Source of the DNA: Nitrosopumilales archaeon
Lineage (GTDB): Archaea; Thermoproteota; Nitrososphaeria; Nitrososphaerales; Nitrososphaeraceae
Length of the DNA: 16,420 nucleotides
Direction: 5' to 3'
Assembly (NCBI GenBank): GCA_009665115.1
Contig: WJXE01000015.1
Coordinates: 1 to 16,420 of the forward strand
The notes beneath the pieces were generated by a model. That model saw only the letters and a list, made by a program, of their open reading frames with translations, was not told where the DNA came from and ran no database searches. Position numbers and translations under genes: made by a program. Of the stretch, positions 7,936-14,138 are shown piece by piece; positions within the stretch are counted from its first letter, which is position 1, and each line of letters begins with the position of its first letter.

Positions 7936-8003
7936 TACTGATATTAGTGTCAGAGGGTCAAATTAACCTTACTCTAGATATGGCTGTTATATCACAGACT
8001 ACT

Positions 8004-8405
8004 TTATTCAGCGCCTATTAAACCTAATAGATCAAACCCTTCAGCAGATTTTGCCTCAAATTGCACAATTGAGATCAAGTGCTCGTCAGGATCTACAAAT
8101 ATGGCATGTTTGCCAAATGGTTCTTCTCTAGGTTCTTTGAAAAATCTTACCTTCTTTTCTTTTAATCGTTTAACAGTAGCGTCAAGATCGTTTACCATAA
8201 AACCTACCAGTATAGTTAGGGCAGCTTTTGTTTTTTCTTTCTTTTTTGCTGGGTGTAAAGCCAAAATGGTACCATTGCTGAAAAATTCAGTCCAATCTTC
8301 CGATTGATGCTTCAAGGGAAGTTCGAGAATACCTTTATAGAATTCTATAGATTTTTTCATATCTGCCACTAAGAGAATTATCGCTCCCAGCTTGGTGAGC
8401 ACCAC
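8004..8405 (-). CDS. VOC (glyoxalase/bleomycin resistance) family protein
   Basis: This 133-residue protein has two beta-alpha-beta-beta-beta modules typical of the vicinal oxygen chelate fold. The first begins LGAIILLVADMKKSIEFYKG (residues 6-25). The second is around GFMVNDLDATVKRLKEKKV, followed by AIFVDPDEHLISIVQ, where the Glu/His positions could bind a metal. Members include glyoxalase I, dioxygenases and antibiotic-binding proteins, and the substrate cannot be predicted. The start is a GTG (8405, or the next GTG at 8402). An A+T-rich box (GAATTTACATAG, 8422-8433) sits about 23 bases upstream, which suits a leaderless message. The gene stands alone, upstream of and on the same strand as 5S rRNA. 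Confidence 0.85.
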   Translation of the reverse strand: MVLTKLGAIILLVADMKKSIEFYKGILELPLKHQSEDWTEFFSNGTILALHPAKKKEKTKAALTILVGFMVNDLDATVKRLKEKKVRFFKEPREEPFGKHAIFVDPDEHLISIVQFEAKSAEGFDLLGLIGAE

Positions 8406-8467
8406 TAAGTTACACCGTTTTGAATTTACATAGGCCGCGTTAAGAACCTATCGCTAAGGGAACAACA

Positions 8468-8518
8468 ATGACTTGGAAAACACATCATAATCATAATCAT
8501 AAACATCATCATGACTGA
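8468..8518 (+). CDS. Putative 16-residue His-rich micropeptide
   Basis: An ATG at 8468 opens a frame reading MTWKTHHNHNHKHHHD and then stops with TGA; 7 of the 16 residues are histidine. A purine-rich AAGGGA lies about 8 bases upstream and could serve as a weak ribosome binding site. The peptide could bind metal or act as a short leader for the downstream gene at 8578. Equally, the CAT/AAT repeats could be a simple-sequence tract with no coding role. Expression evidence is needed. Confidence 0.25.
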   Translation: MTWKTHHNHNHKHHHD

Positions 8519-8530
8519 AATACTCGAGTG

Positions 8531-8546
8531 TAATATTGTAATATTG
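8531..8546 (+). repeat. Tandem TAATATTG repeat upstream of a TATA box
   Basis: TAATATTG occurs twice without a gap (8531-8538, 8539-8546), directly before the TATA box at 8548. Each unit contains the palindrome AATATT. The position suits a regulator-binding site or TFB recognition region, but A+T-rich simple repeats also arise by chance. Confidence 0.35.
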
Positions 8547-8547
8547 C

Positions 8548-8555
8548 ATTATATA
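8548..8555 (+). promoter_or_regulatory. TATA box for the 199-aa protein gene
   Basis: ATTATATA is centred 26-27 bases before the GTG at 8578. This is the best TATA box in the window. It supports a leaderless GTG start there, and there is no other in-frame start nearby. Confidence 0.55.
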
Positions 8556-8577
8556 CATCTACATTAAAAATACATGC

Positions 8578-9177
8578 GTGCACCCTGAAAAACTGTTCTT
8601 CATCTACGTTGCAAAAAACGAAGAATGGGAAAAAAGGCAGAGAGAGGATTGGGATTACGTTTCATCGATGTCTAGATTTTACCGCTGGTGGATTAAACGC
8701 AATTTTGAACTAGATGTCAACGTGGAAGCTGAAATCTTACCTGTAGTTCCGGGTAAGCTGTTTGATAGAATGTCCATAAGTTATCTTAGTAGGGATCACA
8801 TTGAACGTGGTAAATCAGTTTACCATTTTTACTTGACATACTTCAAGCCTTTCTGGACAGACTGTCAGACCGAAGGATATGCCGGGGAAAATTTTGGAAT
8901 GATTTATTGGAAGAGACTGGAAGCGCCTGTTTCAGACTCTAAGCGAGTTAAGTTCTTTGCTGATATGAACTGCGCAAAGCTCTCTCATGTGTTATGTCAC
9001 GAAGTGTTACGAATGCTAGGGAAAAAGAGAAAGGAATATTTTGATTCAATCCATGATCTGTGGGAACGTCATGTTTACAAGGATCTACCGTACATTTACT
9101 ACAATGAACGATTTAGAATAGTCCTCAAAGAAAGTTCCTATCGATATGTAACGATTGATGTAAAGCATATTCATTGA
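8578..9177 (+). CDS. Conserved-looking hypothetical protein with a His/Glu metal-site-like motif
   Basis: This soluble protein has 199 residues, is rich in aromatic residues, and has no signal peptide or membrane segment. The central part has VYHFYLTYFKPFWTDC (81-96) and an ENFGMIYW stretch. Near the C-terminus lie H137, H141 and E142 in SHVLCHEVLR, followed by H159-D160 and H165. The spacing hints at a metalloprotease-like helix, but the classic HExxH is absent because the position of its second His is Arg145. It may therefore be a divergent or non-catalytic member of such a fold. The GTG start is supported by the TATA box about 27 bases upstream. I believe similar proteins occur in Nitrososphaera-like genomes, but I cannot confirm this. 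Function unknown. Confidence 0.7.
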   Translation: MHPEKLFFIYVAKNEEWEKRQREDWDYVSSMSRFYRWWIKRNFELDVNVEAEILPVVPGKLFDRMSISYLSRDHIERGKSVYHFYLTYFKPFWTDCQTEGYAGENFGMIYWKRLEAPVSDSKRVKFFADMNCAKLSHVLCHEVLRMLGKKRKEYFDSIHDLWERHVYKDLPYIYYNERFRIVLKESSYRYVTIDVKHIH

Positions 9178-9234
9178 CGGTATAGAGAACAATTATTTAT
9201 CTCTGCACAGACAGGTATCTAGCTGAGTTTAACA

Positions 9235-9504
9235 TTGTTCATAAAATTCGGGGCTATTCTCTCTTCCGTCGGAGCCATATTACTAGTTACCCTAGCGGCC
9301 ATTTTACTTGTCTATCCTATTGTCAAGAACTGTCATGAGCAGAAATGCACGTTTGCTTCTTCTGCGCCCAGTCCCCTTAACTCTTTCGTTAAACCGGCTT
9401 TCCTAGCAACCTCTCTCGTCATAATTGCAGGAGGAGTAGCATTAATTAGATTTGGATCATGGTATCAATACAAGTCTAGAAAGGCAGAAAATGGTGTGTC
9501 ATAG
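9235..9504 (+). CDS. Small membrane protein with two transmembrane segments
   Basis: This 89-residue protein has two clear hydrophobic helices, about residues 5-28 and 54-72. A loop with two cysteines (NCHEQKC, 32-38) separates them, and the tail is short and basic (YQYKSRKAENG). The positive-inside rule puts the C-terminus in the cytoplasm and the loop outside, where the cysteines could form a disulfide. The start is a TTG at 9235, and a TTATTTAT-like box lies about 35-40 bases upstream. No family is recognised. It lies among other small uncharacterised genes on the same strand. Confidence 0.55.
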   Translation: MFIKFGAILSSVGAILLVTLAAILLVYPIVKNCHEQKCTFASSAPSPLNSFVKPAFLATSLVIIAGGVALIRFGSWYQYKSRKAENGVS

Positions 9505-9609
9505 TATCTGGACCAGATAAACCTGAGCAAATCCATACCGTTCAAACATCGTCATGTGGAATGTTAAAAAGCCAGTTACAGCCTAGTTAATAACTCGGGT
9601 GAAGTTGGA

Positions 9610-9918
9610 GTGACTGAATATGATAGTGGTGCATACTCTGTGCATTTTGCTCATTTTGCAGCCAAGCTAGAAGCTCATCTGATCAGATTCGGTGTAACGT
9701 GCGCAGATGCGGATTCAATCATCGAGGAAAGTTCTATCATTTATTTTGAAAAGCTAGGTTCTGCAAAGAAAAAGCTTTTGAAGTTTGTCAGAAAGGAGGA
9801 TCCCGCAAAAGTTTTTGTTGATTCAGCTTACCGAGCAATCGAAAGACACATACCAGAAGCAAATAATAGTTTTGGTTCCCATATCGAACTGTCAAAGTGC
9901 ATCCATCAAACTCATTAA
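9610..9918 (+). CDS. Small helical hypothetical protein
   Basis: This 102-residue soluble protein is predicted mostly helical, with cysteines at about 30 and 97 and a basic stretch (KKKLLKFVRKED) in the middle. The pattern around CADADSIIEESSIIYFEKL loosely recalls sigma-factor region 2, but this is too weak to assign. It starts with GTG at 9610, with an A+T-rich TAGTTAATAAC about 20-25 bases before it. The 3' end lies 64 bases from the tRNA-Trp gene on the opposite strand. Function unknown, and translation not certain. Confidence 0.45.
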   Translation: MTEYDSGAYSVHFAHFAAKLEAHLIRFGVTCADADSIIEESSIIYFEKLGSAKKKLLKFVRKEDPAKVFVDSAYRAIERHIPEANNSFGSHIELSKCIHQTH

Positions 9919-9997
9919 TGTGCGTATACTGCCGCTATACCCCTGACGGTATACCCCTAAAGTAGATGCTGCTATGATGAAGTGGGGCCGAAGGGAT

Positions 9998-10027
9998 TTA
10001 TCCTGACCAAGCGCAGACTATAGTCAA
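9998..10027 (-). other. Predicted tRNA intron 2 (T loop, position 58/59)
   Basis: A bulge-helix-bulge can be drawn. The 5' exon GTTC pairs with intron GGAT through four pairs, two of them wobble, and a three-base bulge AA|T follows. Intron TGAC then pairs with GTCA, and the 3' bulge is AA|A. Cutting in the two bulges removes exactly 30 bases and leaves a 7-base T loop. Confidence 0.75.
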
Positions 10028-10048
10028 TTGAACCCTTGACCCACGGGT

Positions 10049-10080
10049 TTCTTCTAATCCTAGCCTTTCATTCGTTAGAT
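10049..10080 (-). other. Predicted tRNA intron 1 (anticodon loop, position 37/38)
   Basis: Removing 32 bases between G37 and A38 restores a 7-base anticodon loop over a perfect 5-bp stem. The intron contains TCTAA and TTAGA, which can pair internally. The 4-bp helix next to the cut sites has one C-A mismatch in my fold, so this would be a relaxed bulge-helix-bulge, and the exact cut could differ by a base. Confidence 0.75.
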
Positions 10081-10214
10081 CTGGAGCCCGTTGCGATGCC
10101 TGGCTTCGCTACGACCCCACAATGGCATCCGGTAAAGATCATGATGATGTATCTCTATAAGTCTTCCGAGCTTGTTCTAGGATAGGGCGTCTTACGTCGA
10201 GTTGTTTCAGAAAG

Positions 10215-10227
10215 AGATAAATAATTT
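10215..10227 (+). promoter_or_regulatory. TATA-like box for the membrane winged-helix gene
   Basis: The A/T-rich run AGATAAATAATTT is centred about 26 bases before the TTG at 10246. This supports that unusual start codon for a leaderless message. Confidence 0.4.
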
Positions 10228-10245
10228 TGGGATATATCAACGACA

Positions 10246-10899
10246 TTGACTGGAGAGACTCAGCTTCGGGCTAGACGGACAAGAATCAAAATCTTGCGGG
10301 CGATCGCGGATAAGAACGGATCGGCATGTTTCTCAGAAATTAGAAATGCGACCGGCCTTTCTACTGGTTCCATCTATTACCATCTGGAGAGGATGGGAAA
10401 TTATGTTAATAAGGACTCAAAACATTATACTATCACTGAGGAGGGCTTACAAATGCTTCGCGAACTTGATAGCAAATCTTCCTCTTCTCCGACCTATAAG
10501 ACCAGTGAGGTTCCATTTGGTGCCTCTGAGGCTGAGATTGGACGGAATGTCAAGCAGATTGGTCCCGTCGGAGCATTCATTGGTGAATATTCATCGGTAT
10601 TCGTTCTTGGACTGGTTATTATCCTTGTCCCCGTCGGCTTATTTGAGAATTTCCATATAATTTTTCCCAATTTATCCACAGCCGCGAAAATGATCGCAAA
10701 TGCCACCATGATCTCTTCGCTTTCCATCGCTGCGCTCCTTTCTATTTCTTTCGTGGTGATGTTAAAAAGACAAATTCTTCCCAACGGGTACAGGGGAATA
10801 ATGATATCTGCATTAACAGTATTGGCGGTTTTGGTGGTTAACATTCTAATCTTTTCTGGTCTTGGGACACAAATCGGGATGAGTTCCTTTACATTCTAA
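10246..10899 (+). CDS. Membrane-anchored winged-helix (ArsR-like) regulator
   Basis: This 217-residue protein has two parts. Residues ~8-75 form a winged helix-turn-helix: RRTRIKILRAI, then CFSEIRNATGLSTGSIYYHLERM as recognition region, then a YTITEEGLQML wing. A polar linker (75-105) leads to three hydrophobic helices at about 113-133, 152-173 and 183-206. The DNA-binding domain would face the cytoplasm and be tied to the membrane, suggesting a sensor-regulator. Its signal and target are unknown. The start is a TTG. It is convergent with the next gene and divergent from tRNA-Trp. Confidence 0.78.
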   Translation: MTGETQLRARRTRIKILRAIADKNGSACFSEIRNATGLSTGSIYYHLERMGNYVNKDSKHYTITEEGLQMLRELDSKSSSSPTYKTSEVPFGASEAEIGRNVKQIGPVGAFIGEYSSVFVLGLVIILVPVGLFENFHIIFPNLSTAAKMIANATMISSLSIAALLSISFVVMLKRQILPNGYRGIMISALTVLAVLVVNILIFSGLGTQIGMSSFTF

Positions 10900-10976
10900 T
10901 CAGCAATAAAGAATAGAGATTATATCAACGAGATCGTGTTAAGTAAAAGTCCGAGTTTACTACTTGAAACACTAGA

Positions 10977-11243
10977 TCAAGTTTCAATTATTCTTTCTCC
11001 AGTGGAGATCAATTCTCCAACTTGGTTATAGAGCTGTACAAAACGCATACCCTTCTGCGTTATCCTGTAGGTCTGTTCTGCTTTACTGTATTCTATTAGA
11101 CCATTTTCCAGTAGTACGGCTAAATATTCCTTTAATTGAGCATAGGAAAGAAAGGCTCTATACATTATTTTTGTCTTCGCTGCACCACCATTCGCTGCTT
11201 CCAAAATCAGTGCAGCTATATCAGTTCTACTCCTATATTTCAC
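10977..11243 (-). CDS. ArnR1-like winged-helix DNA-binding protein
   Basis: This is a small winged-helix protein of about 88 residues with the pattern abundant in thaumarchaea: KYRSRTDIAALILEAA at the start, then TKIMYRAFLSYAQLKEYLAVL, GLIEYS and YRITQKGMRFVQLYNQV. It resembles the ArnR1-like/Sso10a-type HTH family and ends in a short helix that often mediates dimerisation. I chose the GTG at 11243 because homologues begin near KYRSR and a TATA-like GATAAAAAGAC (11268-11278) is centred about 29 bases upstream. An upstream in-frame ATG at 11330 would add 29 residues without family support. The target genes are unknown. Confidence 0.85.
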   Translation of the reverse strand: MKYRSRTDIAALILEAANGGAAKTKIMYRAFLSYAQLKEYLAVLLENGLIEYSKAEQTYRITQKGMRFVQLYNQVGELISTGERIIET

Positions 11244-11267
11244 TAGACAAAGAGAACGTTGTATGCC

Positions 11268-11278
11268 GATAAAAAGAC
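11268..11278 (-). promoter_or_regulatory. TATA-like box for the ArnR1-like gene
   Basis: Read on the minus strand this is GTCTTTTTATC, centred about 29 bases before the GTG at 11243. It favours the shorter form of the protein. A second A/T-rich stretch at 11373-11388 could instead serve the longer form from 11330. Confidence 0.35.
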
Positions 11279-11476
11279 ATTGAGTAATTGGTGTAGTAAA
11301 TTTTTCTATCAAATGGATCAGGTCCGGCATCCTGCTGTAGTCTCTAATTGAAGACTACCTGCGGCTCATTAAAGATAAATATAATATGCTTCATAATTTA
11401 TTGTTGACTATCTAGGATTTCGTGTTTACATTTCCCACGCCACGTCATTGGCTGGAAGTCAGATTTCATACTTAGA

Positions 11477-12100
11477 TCACCATCTTCTAGACGCAAACCT
11501 GTTTGTAGTATATCCTTTTTCGCTCATAGCTAGTGAGACAAAACGCCATTTTTTGTCTAATCCCATCGACGTTCCAATCCTTTTGGTTGCTATTATACCT
11601 GGAGGCTTGACTCCAAATTCTATGTGTATATCACTCTTCGGATCTGTCATATCTTCGCCATTCAATGACTGTTGGATATTAAGTGCTTGACTGAGCTTCC
11701 CAGGTCCAGATGTCAATGATAGTTCTTCACAATTTCTACGAAAAATTTTCATCCGCCTAATGCCCTCTACTGGCTGTAATGCTCTGATTAGGACAGCACC
11801 AGCTTCAATTTCAAGAGGCTTTGCTGAAACATTCAAGCAAAAATGATTACCGTAAATAAAATAAATATATGCTCTACCTGGTTCTCCGAACATTACGGCG
11901 TTTCTAAGCGTTAAACCCCTAAATGCATGACTGGCAGCATCTTCGTTAAAGCCGTATGCCTCCGTTTCAACAATTATGCCACAGAGTCGCTTGGGCTTTT
12001 CCTGACCACGGGAGATTATACGGACCACTTTGTTACCAAGCAATTCCTTGGCCACAAGCTCAGTAGACCGATCATAAAAAGAGCGATCCGGACAAATCAT
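11477..12100 (-). CDS. mpg: 3-methyladenine DNA glycosylase (AAG/MPG family)
   Basis: This 207-residue base-excision repair enzyme removes alkylated purines and hypoxanthine. It has the AAG-family active site: VETEAY, with the catalytic Glu at 47 and a base-stacking Tyr at 49; H58 in the DAASHAFRG stretch; the TLRNAVMFG motif; and IYGNHFCLNV, whose Tyr83 corresponds to the residue that wedges into the flipped-base gap. TSGPGKLSQAL follows, as in the family. The length is normal. The ATG start is supported by a TATA-like run at 12121-12132, about 27 bases upstream. It is a single-gene unit on the same strand as the flanking genes. Confidence 0.93.
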   Translation of the reverse strand: MICPDRSFYDRSTELVAKELLGNKVVRIISRGQEKPKRLCGIIVETEAYGFNEDAASHAFRGLTLRNAVMFGEPGRAYIYFIYGNHFCLNVSAKPLEIEAGAVLIRALQPVEGIRRMKIFRRNCEELSLTSGPGKLSQALNIQQSLNGEDMTDPKSDIHIEFGVKPPGIIATKRIGTSMGLDKKWRFVSLAMSEKGYTTNRFASRRW

Positions 12101-12120
12101 AGGTAACCCCGTTTGCTACA

Positions 12121-12132
12121 AGTAAAATGTAT
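12121..12132 (-). promoter_or_regulatory. TATA-like box for the DNA glycosylase gene
   Basis: On the minus strand this reads ATACATTTTACT, centred about 27 bases before the ATG at 12100. Confidence 0.4.
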
Positions 12133-12192
12133 CGACATCTGCTATCGGCGCTTACTCAGTATCTTAGGGACTTGAAATAAATTTTACTTATC

Positions 12193-12333
12193 ATGTGCCA
12201 CTGCTTGAGATTTTTGACGCCAATGGGTCCCGACCATAATAGGTCTAACTCATTTATGGTGCAGTTCTGCGGATCATACGGCATTTACATCCCCAATTTT
12301 CGGTACTACTGCATGACTCCTAGTTTCGTTTAA
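12193..12333 (+). CDS. Possible 46-residue Cys-containing small ORF in the intergenic region
   Basis: The gap 12101-12363 holds no recognised gene. One plus-strand frame from an ATG at 12193 encodes 46 residues, starting MCHCLRF and containing MVQFCGSYGIYIPNFRYYC, with four cysteines. The same frame is open upstream from an ATG at 12127 for 17 codons, but a TAA separates the two. It could be a small protein, a decayed gene or chance. No homologue is known to me. Confidence 0.2.
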   Translation: MCHCLRFLTPMGPDHNRSNSFMVQFCGSYGIYIPNFRYYCMTPSFV

Positions 12334-12363
12334 CTATTTTTCATACTTTGGTACAACACATAT

Positions 12364-13260
12364 TTAGAATTGAACTAGATTCCGATAATCTCGGTATCTC
12401 ATCTGAACATCATCTTGGGTAACGGAGAGAAGTCTTCTAATGCCAAAATCCTCAACAGCAAATGAGCCCATTACATTTCCATATACTACTGCTTCCTTCA
12501 TCGTATTGAAGGTCAGACTGTTTTGCTTTGCAATATAGCCTATGAAGCCGCCTGCAAAAGAGTCTCCGGCGCCGGTAGGATCCACGATCTCTTCTAATGG
12601 ATATGCTGGAGCTGGAAAAACTATATTTTCTGCGATCAATAATGATCCATGTTCTCCTTTTTTAATAATTACAAACTGTGGCCCCCATGAAATTATTGTT
12701 TTTGCGCATTTTACTAGGTTTGTGTTTTTACATAGTAATCTGGCCTCATCGTCATTAATTACTACTCCATCTACAGCACTCATCATCTTTACTACATTAG
12801 CGTGGCAGTTCAAGATCCAATATTCTATTGTGTCACAGACTACTAGTTTAGGATCGGAAAAGTATTCTAGTATCTTTATATTTTGACGTGGATCGTTGTT
12901 GGCTAGGTAAATATATTCAGACTTCATATATTCATCAGGAATTACTGGTTCGAATTGTGCGATCACATTCAACTCCGTCTTATTGGAGGTTCTACGAGAT
13001 AGATCGTAATCGAAGGAAGAATCATAATGGAAAGTTTTTCCACCATTCTCAGTGACAATACCTCTTGTATCAACTCGCTTGTCAATGATGGTTCGGTACT
13101 CTGCTGGAAAATCTGACCCAACTATGCCAACTATTGAAGTATTGGTGAACATGCTGGAGGAAAGGGATGCGAAGGTTGCTGCTCCCCCCAAAATCATTGT
13201 TTCAGTCTTGAAAGGAGTACGAGTAGTGTCTAAGGCTATCGTTCCGAACACGGTTAACAT
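12364..13260 (-). CDS. PfkB-family carbohydrate/nucleoside kinase
   Basis: This 298-residue ribokinase-fold enzyme phosphorylates a hydroxymethyl group of a sugar or nucleoside with ATP. It shows the N-terminal GG pair (LGGAATF, 24-30) that shapes the substrate pocket, and the C-terminal signature DPTGAGDSFAGGF at 227-239 with catalytic base D233 and the anion hole. Ribokinase, adenosine kinase and fructokinase share this pattern, so the substrate is open. The gene is divergent from ubiX, with 133 bases between, and a TAATAAATTTTA box (13290-13301) lies about 36 bases upstream. No pathway neighbour clarifies its role. Confidence 0.9.
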   Translation of the reverse strand: MLTVFGTIALDTTRTPFKTETMILGGAATFASLSSSMFTNTSIVGIVGSDFPAEYRTIIDKRVDTRGIVTENGGKTFHYDSSFDYDLSRRTSNKTELNVIAQFEPVIPDEYMKSEYIYLANNDPRQNIKILEYFSDPKLVVCDTIEYWILNCHANVVKMMSAVDGVVINDDEARLLCKNTNLVKCAKTIISWGPQFVIIKKGEHGSLLIAENIVFPAPAYPLEEIVDPTGAGDSFAGGFIGYIAKQNSLTFNTMKEAVVYGNVMGSFAVEDFGIRRLLSVTQDDVQMRYRDYRNLVQF

Positions 13261-13289
13261 ATGTATGCAGAAGTTGACTCATTCAAAAC

Positions 13290-13301
13290 TAATAAATTTT
13301 A
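13290..13301 (-). promoter_or_regulatory. TATA-like box for the PfkB kinase gene
   Basis: The A/T-only run reads TAAAATTTATTA on the minus strand and lies about 36 bases before the ATG at 13260. This implies a short leader of roughly 8-10 bases. Confidence 0.35.
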
Positions 13302-13357
13302 AGAAAAACAAACTTCCCGTAAAGTTTGCATACAAAAGATTGCTCCGAAAACATAGT

Positions 13358-13368
13358 GGTTAATAACG
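13358..13368 (+). promoter_or_regulatory. TATA-like box for ubiX
   Basis: GGTTAATAACG is centred about 30 bases upstream of the ATG at 13394. It lies back to back with the minus-strand box of the PfkB gene, so the two genes probably have separate promoters. Confidence 0.35.
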
Positions 13369-13393
13369 AGTGTAACTGATCTCCTGACGACGA

Positions 13394-13954
13394 ATGCGAT
13401 TAATAGTGGCAATAACAGGCAGTTCAGGTGTAATCTACGGGATCAAATTGTTGGAGGCTCTACTCAAAATAAAGATCGAGACCCATTTGATAATTAGCCA
13501 ATGGGGAGAAAGAAACGTTCAAATCGAAACCGATAGATCTCTTGAATCTGTGAAGTCTCTTGCCACTAGACATTACAACAATGACAATATGGCCGCTCCA
13601 ATCTCCAGCGGCTCCTTTAAAACTGACGGGATGGCCATTGTTCCGTGTAGTATGAAAACCTTGTCTAGTATCGCAAATGGATATGACGATAATCTGGTTT
13701 CTCGCGCAGCCGGAGTCTGCATTAAGGAATCAAGGAGGCTAGTGATTGTTCCAAGAGAAACACCCCTATCAAAGATTCATTTGCAAAATATGACAAGGCT
13801 TGCAGACATAGGAGTCATAGTTTTGCCTGCGATGCCAGGATTTTATCACAGACCAAAATCCATGGATGACCTGATAGCTCATATCGTAGGCAAGATCCTA
13901 GACCAGTTTGGCATCGAACACAATATTTTTACGAGATGGGGAGAAGCGAGTTGA
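13394..13954 (+). CDS. ubiX: UbiX-family flavin prenyltransferase
   Basis: This 186-residue FMN-binding enzyme prenylates reduced FMN to make the cofactor of UbiD-type decarboxylases. It carries AITGSSGVIYG at 6-16 (phosphate-binding loop), GSFKTDGMAIVPCSMKTL, GYDDNL, RAAGVCIKE, and VPRETPLSKIHLQNM, all diagnostic of UbiX/Pad1. The length is standard. No UbiD gene lies in the window, so its client decarboxylase must be elsewhere. The divergent PfkB kinase gene is not an obvious functional partner. Confidence 0.95.
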   Translation: MRLIVAITGSSGVIYGIKLLEALLKIKIETHLIISQWGERNVQIETDRSLESVKSLATRHYNNDNMAAPISSGSFKTDGMAIVPCSMKTLSSIANGYDDNLVSRAAGVCIKESRRLVIVPRETPLSKIHLQNMTRLADIGVIVLPAMPGFYHRPKSMDDLIAHIVGKILDQFGIEHNIFTRWGEAS

Positions 13955-14138
13955 CCGTAGCATCTCTTGGCAACTACTAAACCAGGCAGGTTAGGACTTG
14001 TATGCTAATTTCACGATCGATGCGTATGGTCGGGCTCCTGGTAAACTCAAGGGATTTATTACACTTTCTATAGTACAGACTAGCGGGCGGTGGTATGGAA
14101 TAGCACGATACACAAAAAAATACTCTACAGATCGTTCA

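Larger units (their letters stand above)
9983..10118 (-). tRNA. tRNA-Trp (CCA) with two predicted introns
   Basis: On the minus strand a full cloverleaf can be built. The acceptor pairs GGGGTCG with CGGCCCC (with A73), and the D stem pairs GCGA with TCGC. The anticodon stem pairs ACGGG with CCCGT around loop CTCCAGA, and the T stem pairs AAGGG with CCCTT around loop TTCAAAT. The anticodon CCA and discriminator A73 fit tRNA-Trp. The cloverleaf closes only if two segments are removed: about 32 bases in the anticodon loop and 30 in the T loop. The mature tRNA is then 74 bases without CCA. A TTATAGAG stretch 35-42 bases upstream could be the promoter. Introns at 37/38 are common in archaeal tRNA-Trp; a second one in the T loop is less usual. 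Confidence 0.9.

Noticed and set aside
8483..8512. CAT/AAT repeats as a CRISPR-like or satellite array
   Set aside because: The units are 3-6 bases with no spacers; this is a simple-sequence tract or His-rich coding tract.
9645..9765. Sigma-factor-like region in the 102-aa protein
   Set aside because: Archaea lack sigma factors, and the resemblance is limited to a few acidic and aromatic residues.
9975..10006. Box C/D-like sRNA (ATGATGA with a later CTGA)
   Set aside because: The elements overlap the tRNA-Trp 3' half and its intron, lack paired C'/D' boxes, and are explained by the tRNA.
10494..10844. Minus-strand 116-aa frame opposite the membrane winged-helix gene
   Set aside because: It mirrors the hydrophobic coding of the real gene and has no motif of its own.
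13960..14110. A tRNA or other RNA gene in the ubiX-Hsp20 spacer
   Set aside because: No T-arm consensus or closing acceptor stem could be built on either strand.
13998..14138. N-terminal extension of the Hsp20-like gene from a TTG
   Set aside because: The 47 extra residues show no domain character and a promoter-like box lies just before the ATG at 14139.
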